Of a DNA stretch of 64,000 bases, positions 8,335-17,676 are shown piece after piece. A model generated the notes under the pieces. That model made no database searches. It was not told the DNA's origin and was given only the letters and a program-made list of their open reading frames with translations. The position numbers and the translations under genes are program-made. Where the stretch lies: positions 86,269 through 150,268 of the forward strand of contig DASPGM010000006.1 of the NCBI GenBank assembly GCA_035620615.1, in the 5' to 3' direction. This DNA is from CSP1-1 sp035620615. GTDB taxonomy: Archaea; Thermoproteota; Nitrososphaeria; Nitrososphaerales; Nitrosopumilaceae. Position 1 is the stretch's first letter. Every line of letters starts with the position of its first letter.

Positions 8335-9435
8335 ATGCAACAAATTAGTATTAATAATTTAGTTAGAGGTACCACACTTTTTCAGCATGCAGGAATTTCA
8401 ATTATCTTTATTTTCATGCCTATAATTGCAAGAGGGGTAACTGATTCTCTTTTTGAAATTGGAATAATTGTTGCCTCGTTTAGTTTTGCACAAATTCTAT
8501 CTGAAATTTATTTTGGAAGAATTTCAGACAAGAAAGGAACAAGACTTCTTTTTATTCGTGCAGGATTTATTGGATGCGCCATAACTTTTGCTTTACATTA
8601 TTGGGCAACCGATCCACTCACTTTATTGTTAGCCAGACTTGGTGCAGGAGTAGCAAGTGGGATTATGATTCCTGCAATGATTGCCTACATTTACGAAAAT
8701 GGAAAAGAAAAAGCTAAAGTTGCATCTGTGATTTCATTTCATGCACTTGGGTGGTTAGTTGGAATAGTTGCAGCTGGCATTGTAAACGATGATAGATTAA
8801 TTTTTCTAATAAGCGCAGGATTTTTTTTGGCTGGTTTAGTTGTATCCACTAGATTACCAAATATTGTGTTAGAAAAAGAATTGGGTCCAGGAACTATTAG
8901 AAAAATTATTTCAAAAAATAGATTTATGTTTTTATCATTGCTAATGAGACATGTAGGAGCAGCTTCTGTTTGGACGATTCTTCCAATAATATTAATGGAG
9001 AAGATGGGAGCACAGCTCTATGAAATTTCAATTGTGTTTATTGCCAACACTTTGACTTCGTTTATCATTATGAATTTGATGGCAAGTAGAATTAAAATTA
9101 AAAATATTACAAAATTTAAGATAGGAATTGGCTTAACTACATTTGTATTCATTGGACTAATGCTAATTACAGAATGGTGGATGGCAATTCCATTTATGGC
9201 ATTAGTTGGTGCAACATGGGCATTTCTTTTCATAGGAGGAAATTTTTATCTAATGGAGAATTTTCCAAAATCAACTTCAACTAGTATTTTTAGCTCCACT
9301 CTTTCTATTGCAACTGTAATAGGGCCAGTTATTGCAGGAACACTTGCATTTTATTTTGAGTATGTTCATGTAATGATATTTGCAATTGCAATAATTATTT
9401 TTGGGTTTTTAATTTCATTAAAGATAAAAGATTAG
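8335..9435 (+). CDS. Major facilitator superfamily transporter
   Basis: A 366-residue membrane protein with about 11-12 hydrophobic segments. The loop between segments 2 and 3 reads YFGRISDKKGTRLLF, the MFS signature G-x3-D-x2-G-x-R. A second glycine-rich helix, LARLGAGVASGIMIPAMIAYIYE, resembles drug/sugar-type MFS carriers. The substrate is not recognisable. It is transcribed away from the metH genes and converges on the ABC permease gene, overlapping its stop by 4 bases. Confidence 0.85.
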   Translation: MQQISINNLVRGTTLFQHAGISIIFIFMPIIARGVTDSLFEIGIIVASFSFAQILSEIYFGRISDKKGTRLLFIRAGFIGCAITFALHYWATDPLTLLLARLGAGVASGIMIPAMIAYIYENGKEKAKVASVISFHALGWLVGIVAAGIVNDDRLIFLISAGFFLAGLVVSTRLPNIVLEKELGPGTIRKIISKNRFMFLSLLMRHVGAASVWTILPIILMEKMGAQLYEISIVFIANTLTSFIIMNLMASRIKIKNITKFKIGIGLTTFVFIGLMLITEWWMAIPFMALVGATWAFLFIGGNFYLMENFPKSTSTSIFSSTLSIATVIGPVIAGTLAFYFEYVHVMIFAIAIIIFGFLISLKIKD

Positions 9436-10190
9436 CCCAAACCCCATCTAAACATGACTTTTTTTTCTATTTTTTTAAAAACAAAACCATCAATCAAAAT
9501 CCCAATGGCCATTATTACAAGCATTATTAAGATAACCTGAGAGACATCTCCTAACTGTCTACCTACATTTAACAAAAATCCCAATCCTAGAAATGAAAAA
9601 AGAATCTCAGCGCCAATTACTCCTCTCCAAGCAAAAGCCCAACCTTGCTTAAATCCTGAAATCATGTAAGGAAAAGCAGCTGGAATCAAAATACTTGTAA
9701 TTAATTGACTGCCTCTTGCTCCCATGTTTCTTGCAGCATCAATATAATTTGGATCAATATTTTTTACACCAGTATAGGTATTGATAGTAACAGCAAACAA
9801 AGAGCTTGCAACTGTAACAAAAATTATTCCAGCATCTGTAACACCAAACCAAAGTAAGGCAAGAGGAACCCATGCAACTGATGGGATTGATTGTAATCCT
9901 AAAACTAACGAACCTATAGTTTGGTTAACTATGTTAATTCTTGCCATAAAAATTCCAAGTGACATACCACCAATTATTGCAATTGCAAGCCCGATAATTA
10001 ATCTCCACAAACTGGTACCTATACCAAAAAATAAACTAGCATCTATTGCAGTAAACACAAGATCTTCTATCACCTCTACAGGGGATGGAAAAATTGTATT
10101 TGGCCAAATTCCAACAGTTGCAATTACTTGCCATATCACTATAATTATTCCATAAAAAGCAATTTTTTTCCCTAAAACTTTTTTATTCAT
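9432..10190 (-). CDS. ABC transporter permease, NitT/TauT (SsuC/TauC) family
   Basis: About 252 residues with six transmembrane helices. The binding-protein-dependent permease EAA loop reads DAARNMGARGSQLITSILIPAAFPYMISG, followed by GWAFAWRGVIGAEILF as in SsuC/TauC. A longer open frame reaches 10277 inside the ATPase gene. I prefer the ATG at 10188-10190 (MNKKVLGKKIAFYG), one base after the ATPase stop, because the extra N-terminus only shadows the ATPase. It is the last gene of the SBP-ATPase-permease operon. Confidence 0.9.
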   Translation of the reverse strand: MNKKVLGKKIAFYGIIIVIWQVIATVGIWPNTIFPSPVEVIEDLVFTAIDASLFFGIGTSLWRLIIGLAIAIIGGMSLGIFMARINIVNQTIGSLVLGLQSIPSVAWVPLALLWFGVTDAGIIFVTVASSLFAVTINTYTGVKNIDPNYIDAARNMGARGSQLITSILIPAAFPYMISGFKQGWAFAWRGVIGAEILFSFLGLGFLLNVGRQLGDVSQVILIMLVIMAIGILIDGFVFKKIEKKVMFRWGLG

Positions 10191-10191
10191 A

Positions 10192-10962
10192 TTAATCACT
10201 AGATGAGGTACCTTTGACTTCTGGTCTAAGTTCAGAAAGTATTTCTTTTTGATATTTTGTAAGATTTTCATCTTCAACTAAGCGTGGTCGATTATAATCA
10301 ATTGTAATTTCTTTTTTAACAGATGAAGGTCTATTTTTCAAAATAACCACCTTGTTTCCAAGAACTACTGCTTCGGCAACATTATGTGTGACAAATACAA
10401 TTGTTTTTTTGGTTTTTTCCCAAATTAGCTGCAATTCGACAAGCAAAAGGTCTCTTGTTTGAGCATCAAGTGCTGCAAATGGTTCATCCATAAGTAACAC
10501 ATCAGGATCCATAACTAGAGCTCTAGCAATTGCTACTCTTTGTTTCATTCCAGTAGAAAGCTGAAAAGTATAGGAATCTGTAAATTTTGTAAGTTGCATC
10601 ATGTCTAAAAATCGTTTAGAAATTTGTGAACGTTCTTCCTTTGGGATTCCAGCAATTTTTAAGCCAAATTCAACATTATCTTTGACCTTAAGCCATGGAA
10701 AAAGGGCGCCCTCTTGAAATACTAGAATTCTTTCTGGGCCAGTACTAGTTATTGGCTTGCCATCAAATAGTATCTCACCCTCATCTGGGAGGGATAAACC
10801 CGCTGCTATTCTCAGAAATGTAGATTTCCCACATCCAGAGGGGCCTACTAAACATACAAAGTCTCCAGCTTCAATTTTAAGATCAAGACCTCCCAAAGCC
10901 TTTAGCTGATGTCCATTATGCTCAAAATATTTGACAATGTTTTTGGCTTCAAGTTTTGTCAT
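10192..10962 (-). CDS. ABC transporter ATP-binding protein, NitT/TauT (SsuB/TauB) family
   Basis: A 256-residue ATPase. Walker A is GPSGCGKST near residue 40, and the Q-loop region reads LVFQEGALFPWLKVKDNVEFGL. The ABC signature is unusual: LSTGMKQRVAIARAL in place of LSGGMKQR. Walker B with the catalytic Glu is DVLLMDEPFAALD, and the switch His is in VFVTHNVAEAV. The family energises uptake of nitrate, sulfonates, taurine or thiamine precursors. Its start overlaps the stop of the substrate-binding protein gene by 4 bases. Confidence 0.93.
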   Translation of the reverse strand: MTKLEAKNIVKYFEHNGHQLKALGGLDLKIEAGDFVCLVGPSGCGKSTFLRIAAGLSLPDEGEILFDGKPITSTGPERILVFQEGALFPWLKVKDNVEFGLKIAGIPKEERSQISKRFLDMMQLTKFTDSYTFQLSTGMKQRVAIARALVMDPDVLLMDEPFAALDAQTRDLLLVELQLIWEKTKKTIVFVTHNVAEAVVLGNKVVILKNRPSSVKKEITIDYNRPRLVEDENLTKYQKEILSELRPEVKGTSSSD

Positions 10963-11975
10963 GACATAACATCCTTGTAGATTGTATTATAAAAAATCCC
11001 ATCCAGATCATACCCATTACGACCCAAGTATCCAAGCGTATTAGCCCTTTCAGCAAAAATGAAAATTGATTCTTCAATAGGATCAGATGTTATTGCTATG
11101 TTTTCTAATGATTTACTAACAACATCTGGCGGAAATGGTTTACCTAATTCTTTTTCTATAAATTGATTAAAAATTAATTCAGAGTCATCTGGATTTTCAT
11201 TTATCCAGTTAACAGTTTTATTATTGGCGTCAATCAATTTTTGAATAATTATTGGATTTTCTTCAATGTAAGCGGTTCTGGCAATTAATAGTGCGGAAGT
11301 AAATTTTTTTTCAGGCCAAAGATCCTCTTCAAAAAATAAGCGTTTACCTCCAAGTTCATGAACCAATCTTGTTGCCCATGGTTCTGGCACCCAAGCAGCA
11401 TCTATATCTCCTTTAACAAATAAAGTGTAAATGTCAGGATTCTCTAGATTCAGTACTATTACAGAGCCGCCTTTTTCTGCAGGCAAGAGTCCATTTTGTG
11501 ACAAATAGTTACGTAAAGAGACATCTTGAGAATTCCCAATTTGTGGAGCGGCAATTTTTTTTCCAGGCAAATCCTCTGCAGAATTAATTTTTGAATTAGG
11601 ATGAATTACAAAACTGGCTCCCCCACTAGCGGCTCCAGCAAGAATTTTAAGCTCACGGGTTTCAGACTTTAAGAAACCGTTGATTACAGGTCCAGGCCCA
11701 ACATAAGCGATATCTATTGATTTAGCAAACATGGCTTCAATAACCTGCGGGCCACTATCAAAAATTTTAGAATCAAGAAACAGTTCAGTTCCAAGTTCAC
11801 CAGCAAAAAATCCTTTCTCTATTGCAACTATTGGAACTAAATGATTTACAGTAGGAAAAAATGCAATCCTAACTTTATTGGCGGGTTCACTTTGAGTAGA
11901 TTGGAAGAAAACAGATAATGTAACTATTAAGAGTAAACCAAAAATTCCAATAGTAACTGCTGAGCGAATTTTCAT
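10959..11975 (-). CDS. ABC transporter substrate-binding protein, NitT/TauT (SsuA/THI5-like) family
   Basis: A 338-residue extracytoplasmic binding protein. Residues 6-28 form a signal or membrane-anchor segment, followed by VRIAFFPTVNHLVPIVAIEKGFF and FAKSIDIAYVGPGPVINGF, typical of SsuA/TauA/ThiY proteins. A central KGDIDAAWVPEPWATRLV matches the second lobe. It is the first gene of a three-gene operon. The ligand (sulfonate, taurine, nitrate or a thiamine precursor) cannot be chosen from sequence. No sulfonate monooxygenase or thiamine gene lies nearby. Confidence 0.88.
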   Translation of the reverse strand: MKIRSAVTIGIFGLLLIVTLSVFFQSTQSEPANKVRIAFFPTVNHLVPIVAIEKGFFAGELGTELFLDSKIFDSGPQVIEAMFAKSIDIAYVGPGPVINGFLKSETRELKILAGAASGGASFVIHPNSKINSAEDLPGKKIAAPQIGNSQDVSLRNYLSQNGLLPAEKGGSVIVLNLENPDIYTLFVKGDIDAAWVPEPWATRLVHELGGKRLFFEEDLWPEKKFTSALLIARTAYIEENPIIIQKLIDANNKTVNWINENPDDSELIFNQFIEKELGKPFPPDVVSKSLENIAITSDPIEESIFIFAERANTLGYLGRNGYDLDGIFYNTIYKDVMS

Positions 11976-12142
11976 AAAACAGCGTTATATTTGATGGATA
12001 AATAATGTTCGGATTTTAGCTCAAGCTAGTAGAGATTTTCTTGTTCAAAAAAGGAACTTTAGTTCCAATAAGAGCACCTAATACTGTTTAAACCAAAAGA
12101 ACACAAAAAATAAAAGTACAGATACAGTCAGTGAGCTGCCTT
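11976..12142. promoter_or_regulatory. Divergent promoter region between ABC operon and argG
   Basis: This AT-rich gap separates two divergently transcribed units. For argG, a TATA-like GTTTAAAC lies about 55 bases before the ATG. For the ABC operon, a TTATATTTGAT-type stretch lies just upstream of its start. Boundaries are estimated by eye. Confidence 0.4.
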
Positions 12143-13330
12143 ATGACACAAAAAGCTATTTTAGCATTTTCTGGTGGACTTGATACTTCAGTAGTGGTAA
12201 AGTATCTCCAAGAAAAACACGATATGGATGTAATTACAGTTACAATAGATGTTGGACAAGGAGATAATCCGAAAATAATTGCCTCAAAAGCAAAAAAACT
12301 AGGTGTAAAAAAACATTACAATATTGATGCAAAAAAAGAATTTGCAGTAAAATATATTTTTCCTTCAATAAAGGCAAATGCATTATATCAAAAAAAATAT
12401 TGTCTAGCTACAGCTCTTGCAAGACCTTTAATTGCAACTAAAGTTCTGGAAATTGCAAAAAAGGAAAAAGTAACAGCACTTGCTCATGGATGTTCAGGAA
12501 AAGGAAATGATCAAGTTAGATTTGACATTACTATGCGTGCTGGATCAAATCTTCCCATTATTGCACCCATAAGGGATTTGAATTTAGATAGAACAACAGA
12601 ACTAGAATTTGCAAAAAAACATGGAATAAAAATCGATACTGTTGCCAAAAAATTTAGTATTGACCAAAATTTATGGGGAAGAGCTATAGAAGGAGGAGTA
12701 TTAGAGGATGCATATAAGGAGCCACCAGATGATGCATTTATTTGGGTAAAGACAAAAAATTTACCTGCAACTCCAAGTTATATTGAAATTAAATTTGAAA
12801 AAGGCATTCCAGTAGCAGTAGATGGAAAGGCTAAAGATCCTGTTCAATTAATTGAATACATTAACACCAAAGCAGGAAATGCGGGGATAGGAATTGTAGA
12901 CCATATTGAGGATAGAGTTGTTGGTATAAAATCTCGCGAAGTTTACGAAACTCCTGCAGCAACTTGTATTATTGAGGCTCATTCTGATTTAGAAAAAATG
13001 GTGCACACCAAACATCAAACAAAATTCAAATCTATTGTAGATAATGAGTGGTCATGGTTAGTATACTCTGGATTGTGGGAAGATCCGTTAAAAAGAGATC
13101 TAGATTCATTTATCGATCAGACCCAAAAATATGTTAGTGGAACTGTAAAACTCAAAATGTTCAAGGGCGGATTACGAGTGGTAGGGCGAAAATCGAGATA
13201 TTCCCTGTATAAACATGACATTGCAACTTATGGAAAAGGCTCTACATTCGATCAGAAATTAGCTAAAGGATTCGTTGAATTGTGGGGAATGCAGTCAACA
13301 GAAGCTAATAAATTACATAAGAATCGGTGA
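12143..13330 (+). CDS. argG: Argininosuccinate synthase
   Basis: A protein of about 395 residues that ligates citrulline and aspartate with ATP in arginine synthesis. The N-terminal PP-loop reads AILAFSGGLDTSVVVKYL. AHGCSGKGNDQVRFD and the central KYCLATALARPLI are standard ArgG motifs. An in-frame GTG lies at 12131, but the ATG at 12143 leaves a normal N-terminus (MTQKAILAF) preceded by a GTGAG Shine-Dalgarno-like site. It leads a cluster of LysW-dependent genes, the next starting 9 bases after its stop, suggesting that the first lysW/argX pair serves arginine. Confidence 0.96.
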   Translation: MTQKAILAFSGGLDTSVVVKYLQEKHDMDVITVTIDVGQGDNPKIIASKAKKLGVKKHYNIDAKKEFAVKYIFPSIKANALYQKKYCLATALARPLIATKVLEIAKKEKVTALAHGCSGKGNDQVRFDITMRAGSNLPIIAPIRDLNLDRTTELEFAKKHGIKIDTVAKKFSIDQNLWGRAIEGGVLEDAYKEPPDDAFIWVKTKNLPATPSYIEIKFEKGIPVAVDGKAKDPVQLIEYINTKAGNAGIGIVDHIEDRVVGIKSREVYETPAATCIIEAHSDLEKMVHTKHQTKFKSIVDNEWSWLVYSGLWEDPLKRDLDSFIDQTQKYVSGTVKLKMFKGGLRVVGRKSRYSLYKHDIATYGKGSTFDQKLAKGFVELWGMQSTEANKLHKNR

Positions 13331-13339
13331 ATGAAATCG

Positions 13340-13507
13340 ATGAACTGTCCCGAATGTGATGCAAGTCTAAACATCCCTGACGACGCCGCAGTAGGAGAAA
13401 TTGTCTCCTGTCCTGATTGTGGAGCTGACTTTGAAATCTCCAAAAAAGATGGAACAAATGTAGAATTAAAACAAGCAGAAACTGTTGGCGAAGATTGGGG
13501 AGAGTAG
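13340..13507 (+). CDS. lysW: LysW amino-group carrier protein, copy 1
   Basis: A 55-residue acidic carrier. Zinc cysteines C3/C6 and C24/C27 form two CPxC knuckles (MNCPECDASL; VSCPDCGADFE). The C-terminus is the canonical VGEDWGE; in characterised LysW the side-chain carboxylate of that last Glu is joined to the amino group of 2-aminoadipate or glutamate to protect it. An in-frame ATG at 13331 would add MKS, but I prefer 13340 by homology. It lies 9 bases after argG, and its stop directly abuts the TTG start of the ATP-grasp ligase. Confidence 0.93.
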   Translation: MNCPECDASLNIPDDAAVGEIVSCPDCGADFEISKKDGTNVELKQAETVGEDWGE

Positions 13508-14365
13508 TTGTCAAAAATCGGTATCGTTTTTGACCGACTTAGATTAGAAGAAAAGATGCTTGAAAAACAAGCAATTGATCTTGGTCACAAAACAATAATG
13601 GTTGATGCCAAAATCACTAATTTTGATACAGATAGTCAAAAAATAAATTTTGATTTTGGCGATGTAGTTTTAGAACGATGTATTAGTTACTTTAGAGGTC
13701 TTCATTTTACAGCTTGCTTAGAGTTCTTAGGATTTCCTATAATAAACAAATTAAATGTAGCAAGTAATTGCGGAGATAAGCTTATCATGTCTTTACTTTT
13801 AAAAAAAGGTGGAGTTCCAACTCCTAAAACATATTTTTCATTTTCAGCTGAATCTGCAAAAGAAAATCTTGAAAAAGTTGGTTATCCTCTAGTCTTAAAA
13901 CCAATTATTGGAAGTTGGGGAAGAGGGGTTATGCCATTAAAGGACAAAGACACAGTAGATGCAATGTTTGAGTTACGTGAGTTAAGTGATGGTCCACATG
14001 ATAGAATTTTTTATCTACAAGAACTCATTAAACGCCCTCCAAGAGATATTCGTGTAATTACTGTAGGAGATAGAGCCATATCTGCCATGTACCGAAAGTC
14101 ATCAGGAGGTTTTAAAACAAACATTGCATTAGGTGCAGAGCCAGAACTATGTGAAATTACTAAAGAAATTGAAGATGTTTGTGCAAAAGCGTCTCAGGCA
14201 GTGGGCGGGGGAATTTTAGGAGTTGATTTGATGGAAGATGAAAAAAATGGCCTTGTTGTTCATGAAGTAAATAATACTGTCGAGTTTAAAGGATTGGTAA
14301 AAGTATCAAAACACAATATCCCAAAAGAAATGGTAGAATTTGCCTTAAATTCTGCTAGAAAGTAA
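13508..14365 (+). CDS. argX: LysW-glutamate (or aminoadipate) ligase, ArgX/LysX family, copy 1
   Basis: A 285-residue ATP-grasp ligase starting at a TTG immediately after lysW1. Motifs in order: VFDRLRLEEKML, CISYFRGLHFTACLE, the ATP-grasp segment YPLVLKPIIGSWGRGV, RPPRDIRVITVGD, and VDLMEDEKNG...HEVNNTVEFKG with metal-binding Asp/Glu/Asn. RimK-like enzymes of this group attach glutamate (ArgX) or 2-aminoadipate (LysX) to LysW. The substrate loop reads YRKSSGGFKTNIALGAEPE and differs from copy 2 (19557). Position next to argG suggests glutamate, hence ArgX; that assignment is inference. Confidence 0.85.
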   Translation: MSKIGIVFDRLRLEEKMLEKQAIDLGHKTIMVDAKITNFDTDSQKINFDFGDVVLERCISYFRGLHFTACLEFLGFPIINKLNVASNCGDKLIMSLLLKKGGVPTPKTYFSFSAESAKENLEKVGYPLVLKPIIGSWGRGVMPLKDKDTVDAMFELRELSDGPHDRIFYLQELIKRPPRDIRVITVGDRAISAMYRKSSGGFKTNIALGAEPELCEITKEIEDVCAKASQAVGGGILGVDLMEDEKNGLVVHEVNNTVEFKGLVKVSKHNIPKEMVEFALNSARK

Positions 14366-14420
14366 TATTGCCTAAATACCACCCATAACCTATATCAAAC
14401 CCAAAAAAAATAGTGCAATT

Positions 14421-14567
14421 ATGGAAGAAAAAAAGCCCAAGGTAAGTAAATGGGATACAATGGTTCATGCATCTTTTAGAAAAGTAGTTTCCTTTGATCT
14501 TTTATTCTTTGGAATTGGGATTGTGGTTGGAATGGGTATTGGCGTATATTTGATTGCAGGTAATTAA
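14421..14567 (+). CDS. Small single-pass membrane protein (48 aa)
   Basis: An ATG-initiated 48-residue frame: a charged N-terminus (MEEKKPKVSKWDTMVHASFR), then one hydrophobic helix of about 20 residues (FDLLFFGIGIVVGMGIGVYL) with GxxxG-like spacing. It lies in the gap between argX and argC, with its own AT-rich upstream region. I do not recognise a family. The clean start, single helix and lack of overlap support a real gene. Confidence 0.6.
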   Translation: MEEKKPKVSKWDTMVHASFRKVVSFDLLFFGIGIVVGMGIGVYLIAGN

Positions 14568-14653
14568 ATTACATCCTCTATTAAACTAGGAATTTAAGAA
14601 AAAAGATATCACTACTAGGAAATAAATTATAGCAATTTGCGAAGAGAGTATCT

Positions 14654-15700
14654 ATGAAAGTAGGAGTAGTTGGCGCTTCAGGTTATGTTGGTGGAGAAAC
14701 ACTTCGCCTCTTGGTAAACCATCCCCAGGTAGAAATAACAATGGTTACATCAAGACAACATGTAGGAGAATATCTGCACAGAATACAACCAAGTTTGAAA
14801 GGTTTTACAGACCTTACATTTTCAGAGCTTGATTATGATAAAATGACAGACAAGTGTGATCTGGTATTTACTGCTGTTCCTCATGGAACTGCCACAGAGA
14901 TTGTAAAAACATTGTACGATAGAGGAATGAAGATAATTGATCTTAGCGCAGATTACAGATTACATAATCCAGAAGATTATGGCAAATGGTATGGTTGGGA
15001 ACATCCTCATCCAGATTACTTGAAAAAATCTGTTTTTGGGGTTCCAGAATTACATAGAGAGCAAATAAAAAATGCACAACTTGTATCATGTCCTGGATGT
15101 ATGGCAGTTACTTCAATGTTAGCGTTAGCACCTCTAGTGAGAAATAACATAATAGATTTGGAACATATTGTTGTTGATTCCAAAATTGGATCCTCTGGTG
15201 CAGGTTCTGGATCAGGTACAGCTCATGCAATGCGTGCTGGAGTTATACGTCCATACAAGCCTGCAAAACACAGACACACTGGAGAGATTGAACAAGAACT
15301 AAGTGAAATTGCTGGAACAAAAATTCGTGTCTCAATGAGTCCACATGCAGTTGATGTTGTACGCGGGATTTTATGTACAAATCATACATTCATGAAAAAA
15401 GACATTGAAGAAAAAGAAATATGGAAATTATATCGTGAAGCATATGGGAATGAAAAGTTTATCAGACTAATTCGAGATAAAAATGGATTATACAAATTTC
15501 CAGATCCAAAGTTTGTAGTTGGTTCGAATTTTTGTGATATTGGATTTGATTTAGATGAAGATAATCATAGACTCATTGCAATATCAGCGTCGGATAATCT
15601 TATGAAAGGTGCTGCAGGGTCTGCCATACAAAACATGAATGTTATGTCAGGCTATGATGAAATGGAAGGTCTAAAATACACACCACTTACACCAGTATAA
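14654..15700 (+). CDS. argC: LysW-aminoadipyl/glutamyl phosphate reductase (ArgC/LysY)
   Basis: A 348-residue NAD(P)-dependent reductase. The N-terminal Rossmann motif is VGVVGASGYVGGETLRLL. The catalytic Cys lies in VSCPGCMAVTSMLAL. A glycine-rich SSGAGSGSGTAHAM and PHAVDVVRGI follow, as in ArgC/LysY. It reduces the LysW-bound acyl phosphate made by LysZ to the semialdehyde. Only one copy is present, so it probably works on both arginine and lysine intermediates, as described for Sulfolobus. lysZ begins 4 bases after its stop. Confidence 0.94.
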   Translation: MKVGVVGASGYVGGETLRLLVNHPQVEITMVTSRQHVGEYLHRIQPSLKGFTDLTFSELDYDKMTDKCDLVFTAVPHGTATEIVKTLYDRGMKIIDLSADYRLHNPEDYGKWYGWEHPHPDYLKKSVFGVPELHREQIKNAQLVSCPGCMAVTSMLALAPLVRNNIIDLEHIVVDSKIGSSGAGSGSGTAHAMRAGVIRPYKPAKHRHTGEIEQELSEIAGTKIRVSMSPHAVDVVRGILCTNHTFMKKDIEEKEIWKLYREAYGNEKFIRLIRDKNGLYKFPDPKFVVGSNFCDIGFDLDEDNHRLIAISASDNLMKGAAGSAIQNMNVMSGYDEMEGLKYTPLTPV

Positions 15701-15703
15701 CAA

Positions 15704-16504
15704 ATGATTACTATCAAAATTGGAGGAAGTGTAGTAGATGATTTACATCAAAGTACAATATCAGATATTAAAAAAATTTCTGAGAAAGAGGAAATAATTA
15801 TTGTTCATGGAGGAGGTAAAGAAGTAACCAAAGTTTGCAAACAATTAGGAATAGAACCAAAATTTGTTACATCGCCTAGCGGAATAAAAAGTAGGTATAC
15901 TGACAAAGAAACTGTTGACATTTTCACTATGGTAATGTCAGGTAGAATTAACAAGACCATAGTAAGAATGCTTCAACAAAATGGAATTAATGCAGTGGGA
16001 TTATCTGGAGTAGATGGAAAAATAATTCAAGCTAATAGGAAAAAAAAATTACTTATTGTAAATGAGAAAGGTCGAAAGCAAGCAATAGATGGAGGATATA
16101 CAGGAAAAATTTCTAATGTAAATGATTCATTAATTAAATCATTATTAAAGCAAAAAATCATTCCAGTCATTTCTCCTATTGCTCTTTCAGAAGAATCAGA
16201 GTTTCTAAATGTGGATGGGGACAGGGCAGCAGCCTATGTTGCTGGAAAAATTCAAAGTGACAAAGTTTTGTTTCTAACAAATGTGGATGGATTATTAATG
16301 GATGAAAAATTAGTAAACAACTTGACTCTAAAGGAAGCAAAAGAAATAATGCCAAAAGTGGGATTTGGTATGGAAAAAAAGATTTTAGCTGCAACAGAAG
16401 CTTTGGAAATGGGTGTAAAGGAGGCATTGATTGCAAATGGCCAAAGAGAAAATCCTATATCAGCAGCTATTGCTCATCATAATTGCACGGTAATTCAAAA
16501 ATGA
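15704..16504 (+). CDS. lysZ: LysW-aminoadipate/glutamate kinase (LysZ/ArgB)
   Basis: A 266-residue amino-acid kinase. It opens MITIKIGGSVVDD, has IIVHGGGKEVTKVCKQLG (the ArgB glycine loop), GLSGVDGKII, and the C-terminal NVDGDRAAAYVAGKI and LFLTNVDGLL. It phosphorylates the carboxylate of the LysW-linked amino acid. Its TGA overlaps the ATG of lysJ (ATGA), so translation is coupled with the flanking genes. Confidence 0.94.
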   Translation: MITIKIGGSVVDDLHQSTISDIKKISEKEEIIIVHGGGKEVTKVCKQLGIEPKFVTSPSGIKSRYTDKETVDIFTMVMSGRINKTIVRMLQQNGINAVGLSGVDGKIIQANRKKKLLIVNEKGRKQAIDGGYTGKISNVNDSLIKSLLKQKIIPVISPIALSEESEFLNVDGDRAAAYVAGKIQSDKVLFLTNVDGLLMDEKLVNNLTLKEAKEIMPKVGFGMEKKILAATEALEMGVKEALIANGQRENPISAAIAHHNCTVIQK

Positions 16505-17676
16505 CTGAAGAACAATTTACAGGAAATCTGTATCAGAGGTTTCCTATCACTATAGAACGGGGATTAGGTTCTCATGTATGGGATGTAAATGATAAGGAGT
16601 ACATAGATTGCATGGGCGGCTATGGGGTTGCCCTAGTTGGTCATAGAAATCAAAGAGTGGTCAATGCCATAAAATTACAACTTGAAAAAATAATTACAGT
16701 GCACAGTTCAATATACAACAAAACCAGGGAAAAATTTCTTGAAGATTTAATCAACATTGCCCCAAAGAGTTTATCTCAAGTTCATTTAAACAACAGCGGT
16801 ACAGAAGCAATTGAGGCTGCAATAAAATTTGCAAGAAAATTTACTCAGAAAAAAGGAATGATTGCAATGAATGGTTCGTACCATGGAAAATCCATGGGTT
16901 CACTATCACTTACTTTCAATCCAAAATATAGAAAGGAATTTGAACCATTAGTAGAGAAGGTTTCATTTTCGCCTTTTGGTGATATTGAAGCATTACGATC
17001 AAAAATTGATGAAGATACTGGTTTTGTAATATTAGAACCAATTCAGGGAGAAAGTGGCATTCACGTAGCACCAGATGGATTTTTACAAGATGTAAGAAAA
17101 CTATGCGATGAACGAGGGGTTCTTTTAATTTTTGACGAAATTCAATCTGGTTTTGGCAGAACAGGACGAATGTGGGCTTGTGAACACTGGAACACAACAC
17201 CAGACATTATGTGTCTTGCAAAAGGAATTGCTGGAGGAATACCAATGGGTGCAACACTAGTTAGACCTGATATACTTGCATGTATGAAAAAGGGAGAACA
17301 CTCATCTACATTTGGTGGCAATCCAATATCCTGTGCAGCTGGCTCTGCTGCAATTAAAGCCCTAACAGAGGATGGATTAATTCAAAATGCAGAAAAAATG
17401 GGAAAAATATTTCGAGATGGATTAGAACAACTAAAAGATAAGCATAATATAATTCGCGAAGTACGTGGCAAAGGCCTAATGATCGGAGTAGAACTAAAGT
17501 TTGATGTAAAGGACATTTTAATGGAGGCAATTAAAAAAGGAGTGCTGTTACTATATTCAGGTCGAAATATAATCAGACTTTTGCCCCCATTAGTTATAAC
17601 CGAAGAAGATATTACAAATGTTCTAAAGACATTAGATATATTATTTAGTGCTGAGGAAAAAAAGAATCATGCATAA
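16501..17676 (+). CDS. lysJ: LysW-aminoadipate semialdehyde/glutamate semialdehyde transaminase (LysJ/ArgD)
   Basis: A PLP-dependent class-III aminotransferase of about 391 residues. Motifs: YIDCMGGYGVALVGH, VHLNNSGTEAIEAAIK (phosphate contact), NGSYHGKSMGSLSLT, LIFDEIQSGFGRTGRMWACEH, and CLAKGIAGGIPMGA with the PLP-binding lysine in AKG. The ATG at 16501 overlaps the lysZ stop; an upstream in-frame ATG at 16483 is inside lysZ and less likely. It makes LysW-linked lysine or ornithine. Confidence 0.94.
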   Translation: MTEEQFTGNLYQRFPITIERGLGSHVWDVNDKEYIDCMGGYGVALVGHRNQRVVNAIKLQLEKIITVHSSIYNKTREKFLEDLINIAPKSLSQVHLNNSGTEAIEAAIKFARKFTQKKGMIAMNGSYHGKSMGSLSLTFNPKYRKEFEPLVEKVSFSPFGDIEALRSKIDEDTGFVILEPIQGESGIHVAPDGFLQDVRKLCDERGVLLIFDEIQSGFGRTGRMWACEHWNTTPDIMCLAKGIAGGIPMGATLVRPDILACMKKGEHSSTFGGNPISCAAGSAAIKALTEDGLIQNAEKMGKIFRDGLEQLKDKHNIIREVRGKGLMIGVELKFDVKDILMEAIKKGVLLLYSGRNIIRLLPPLVITEEDITNVLKTLDILFSAEEKKNHA

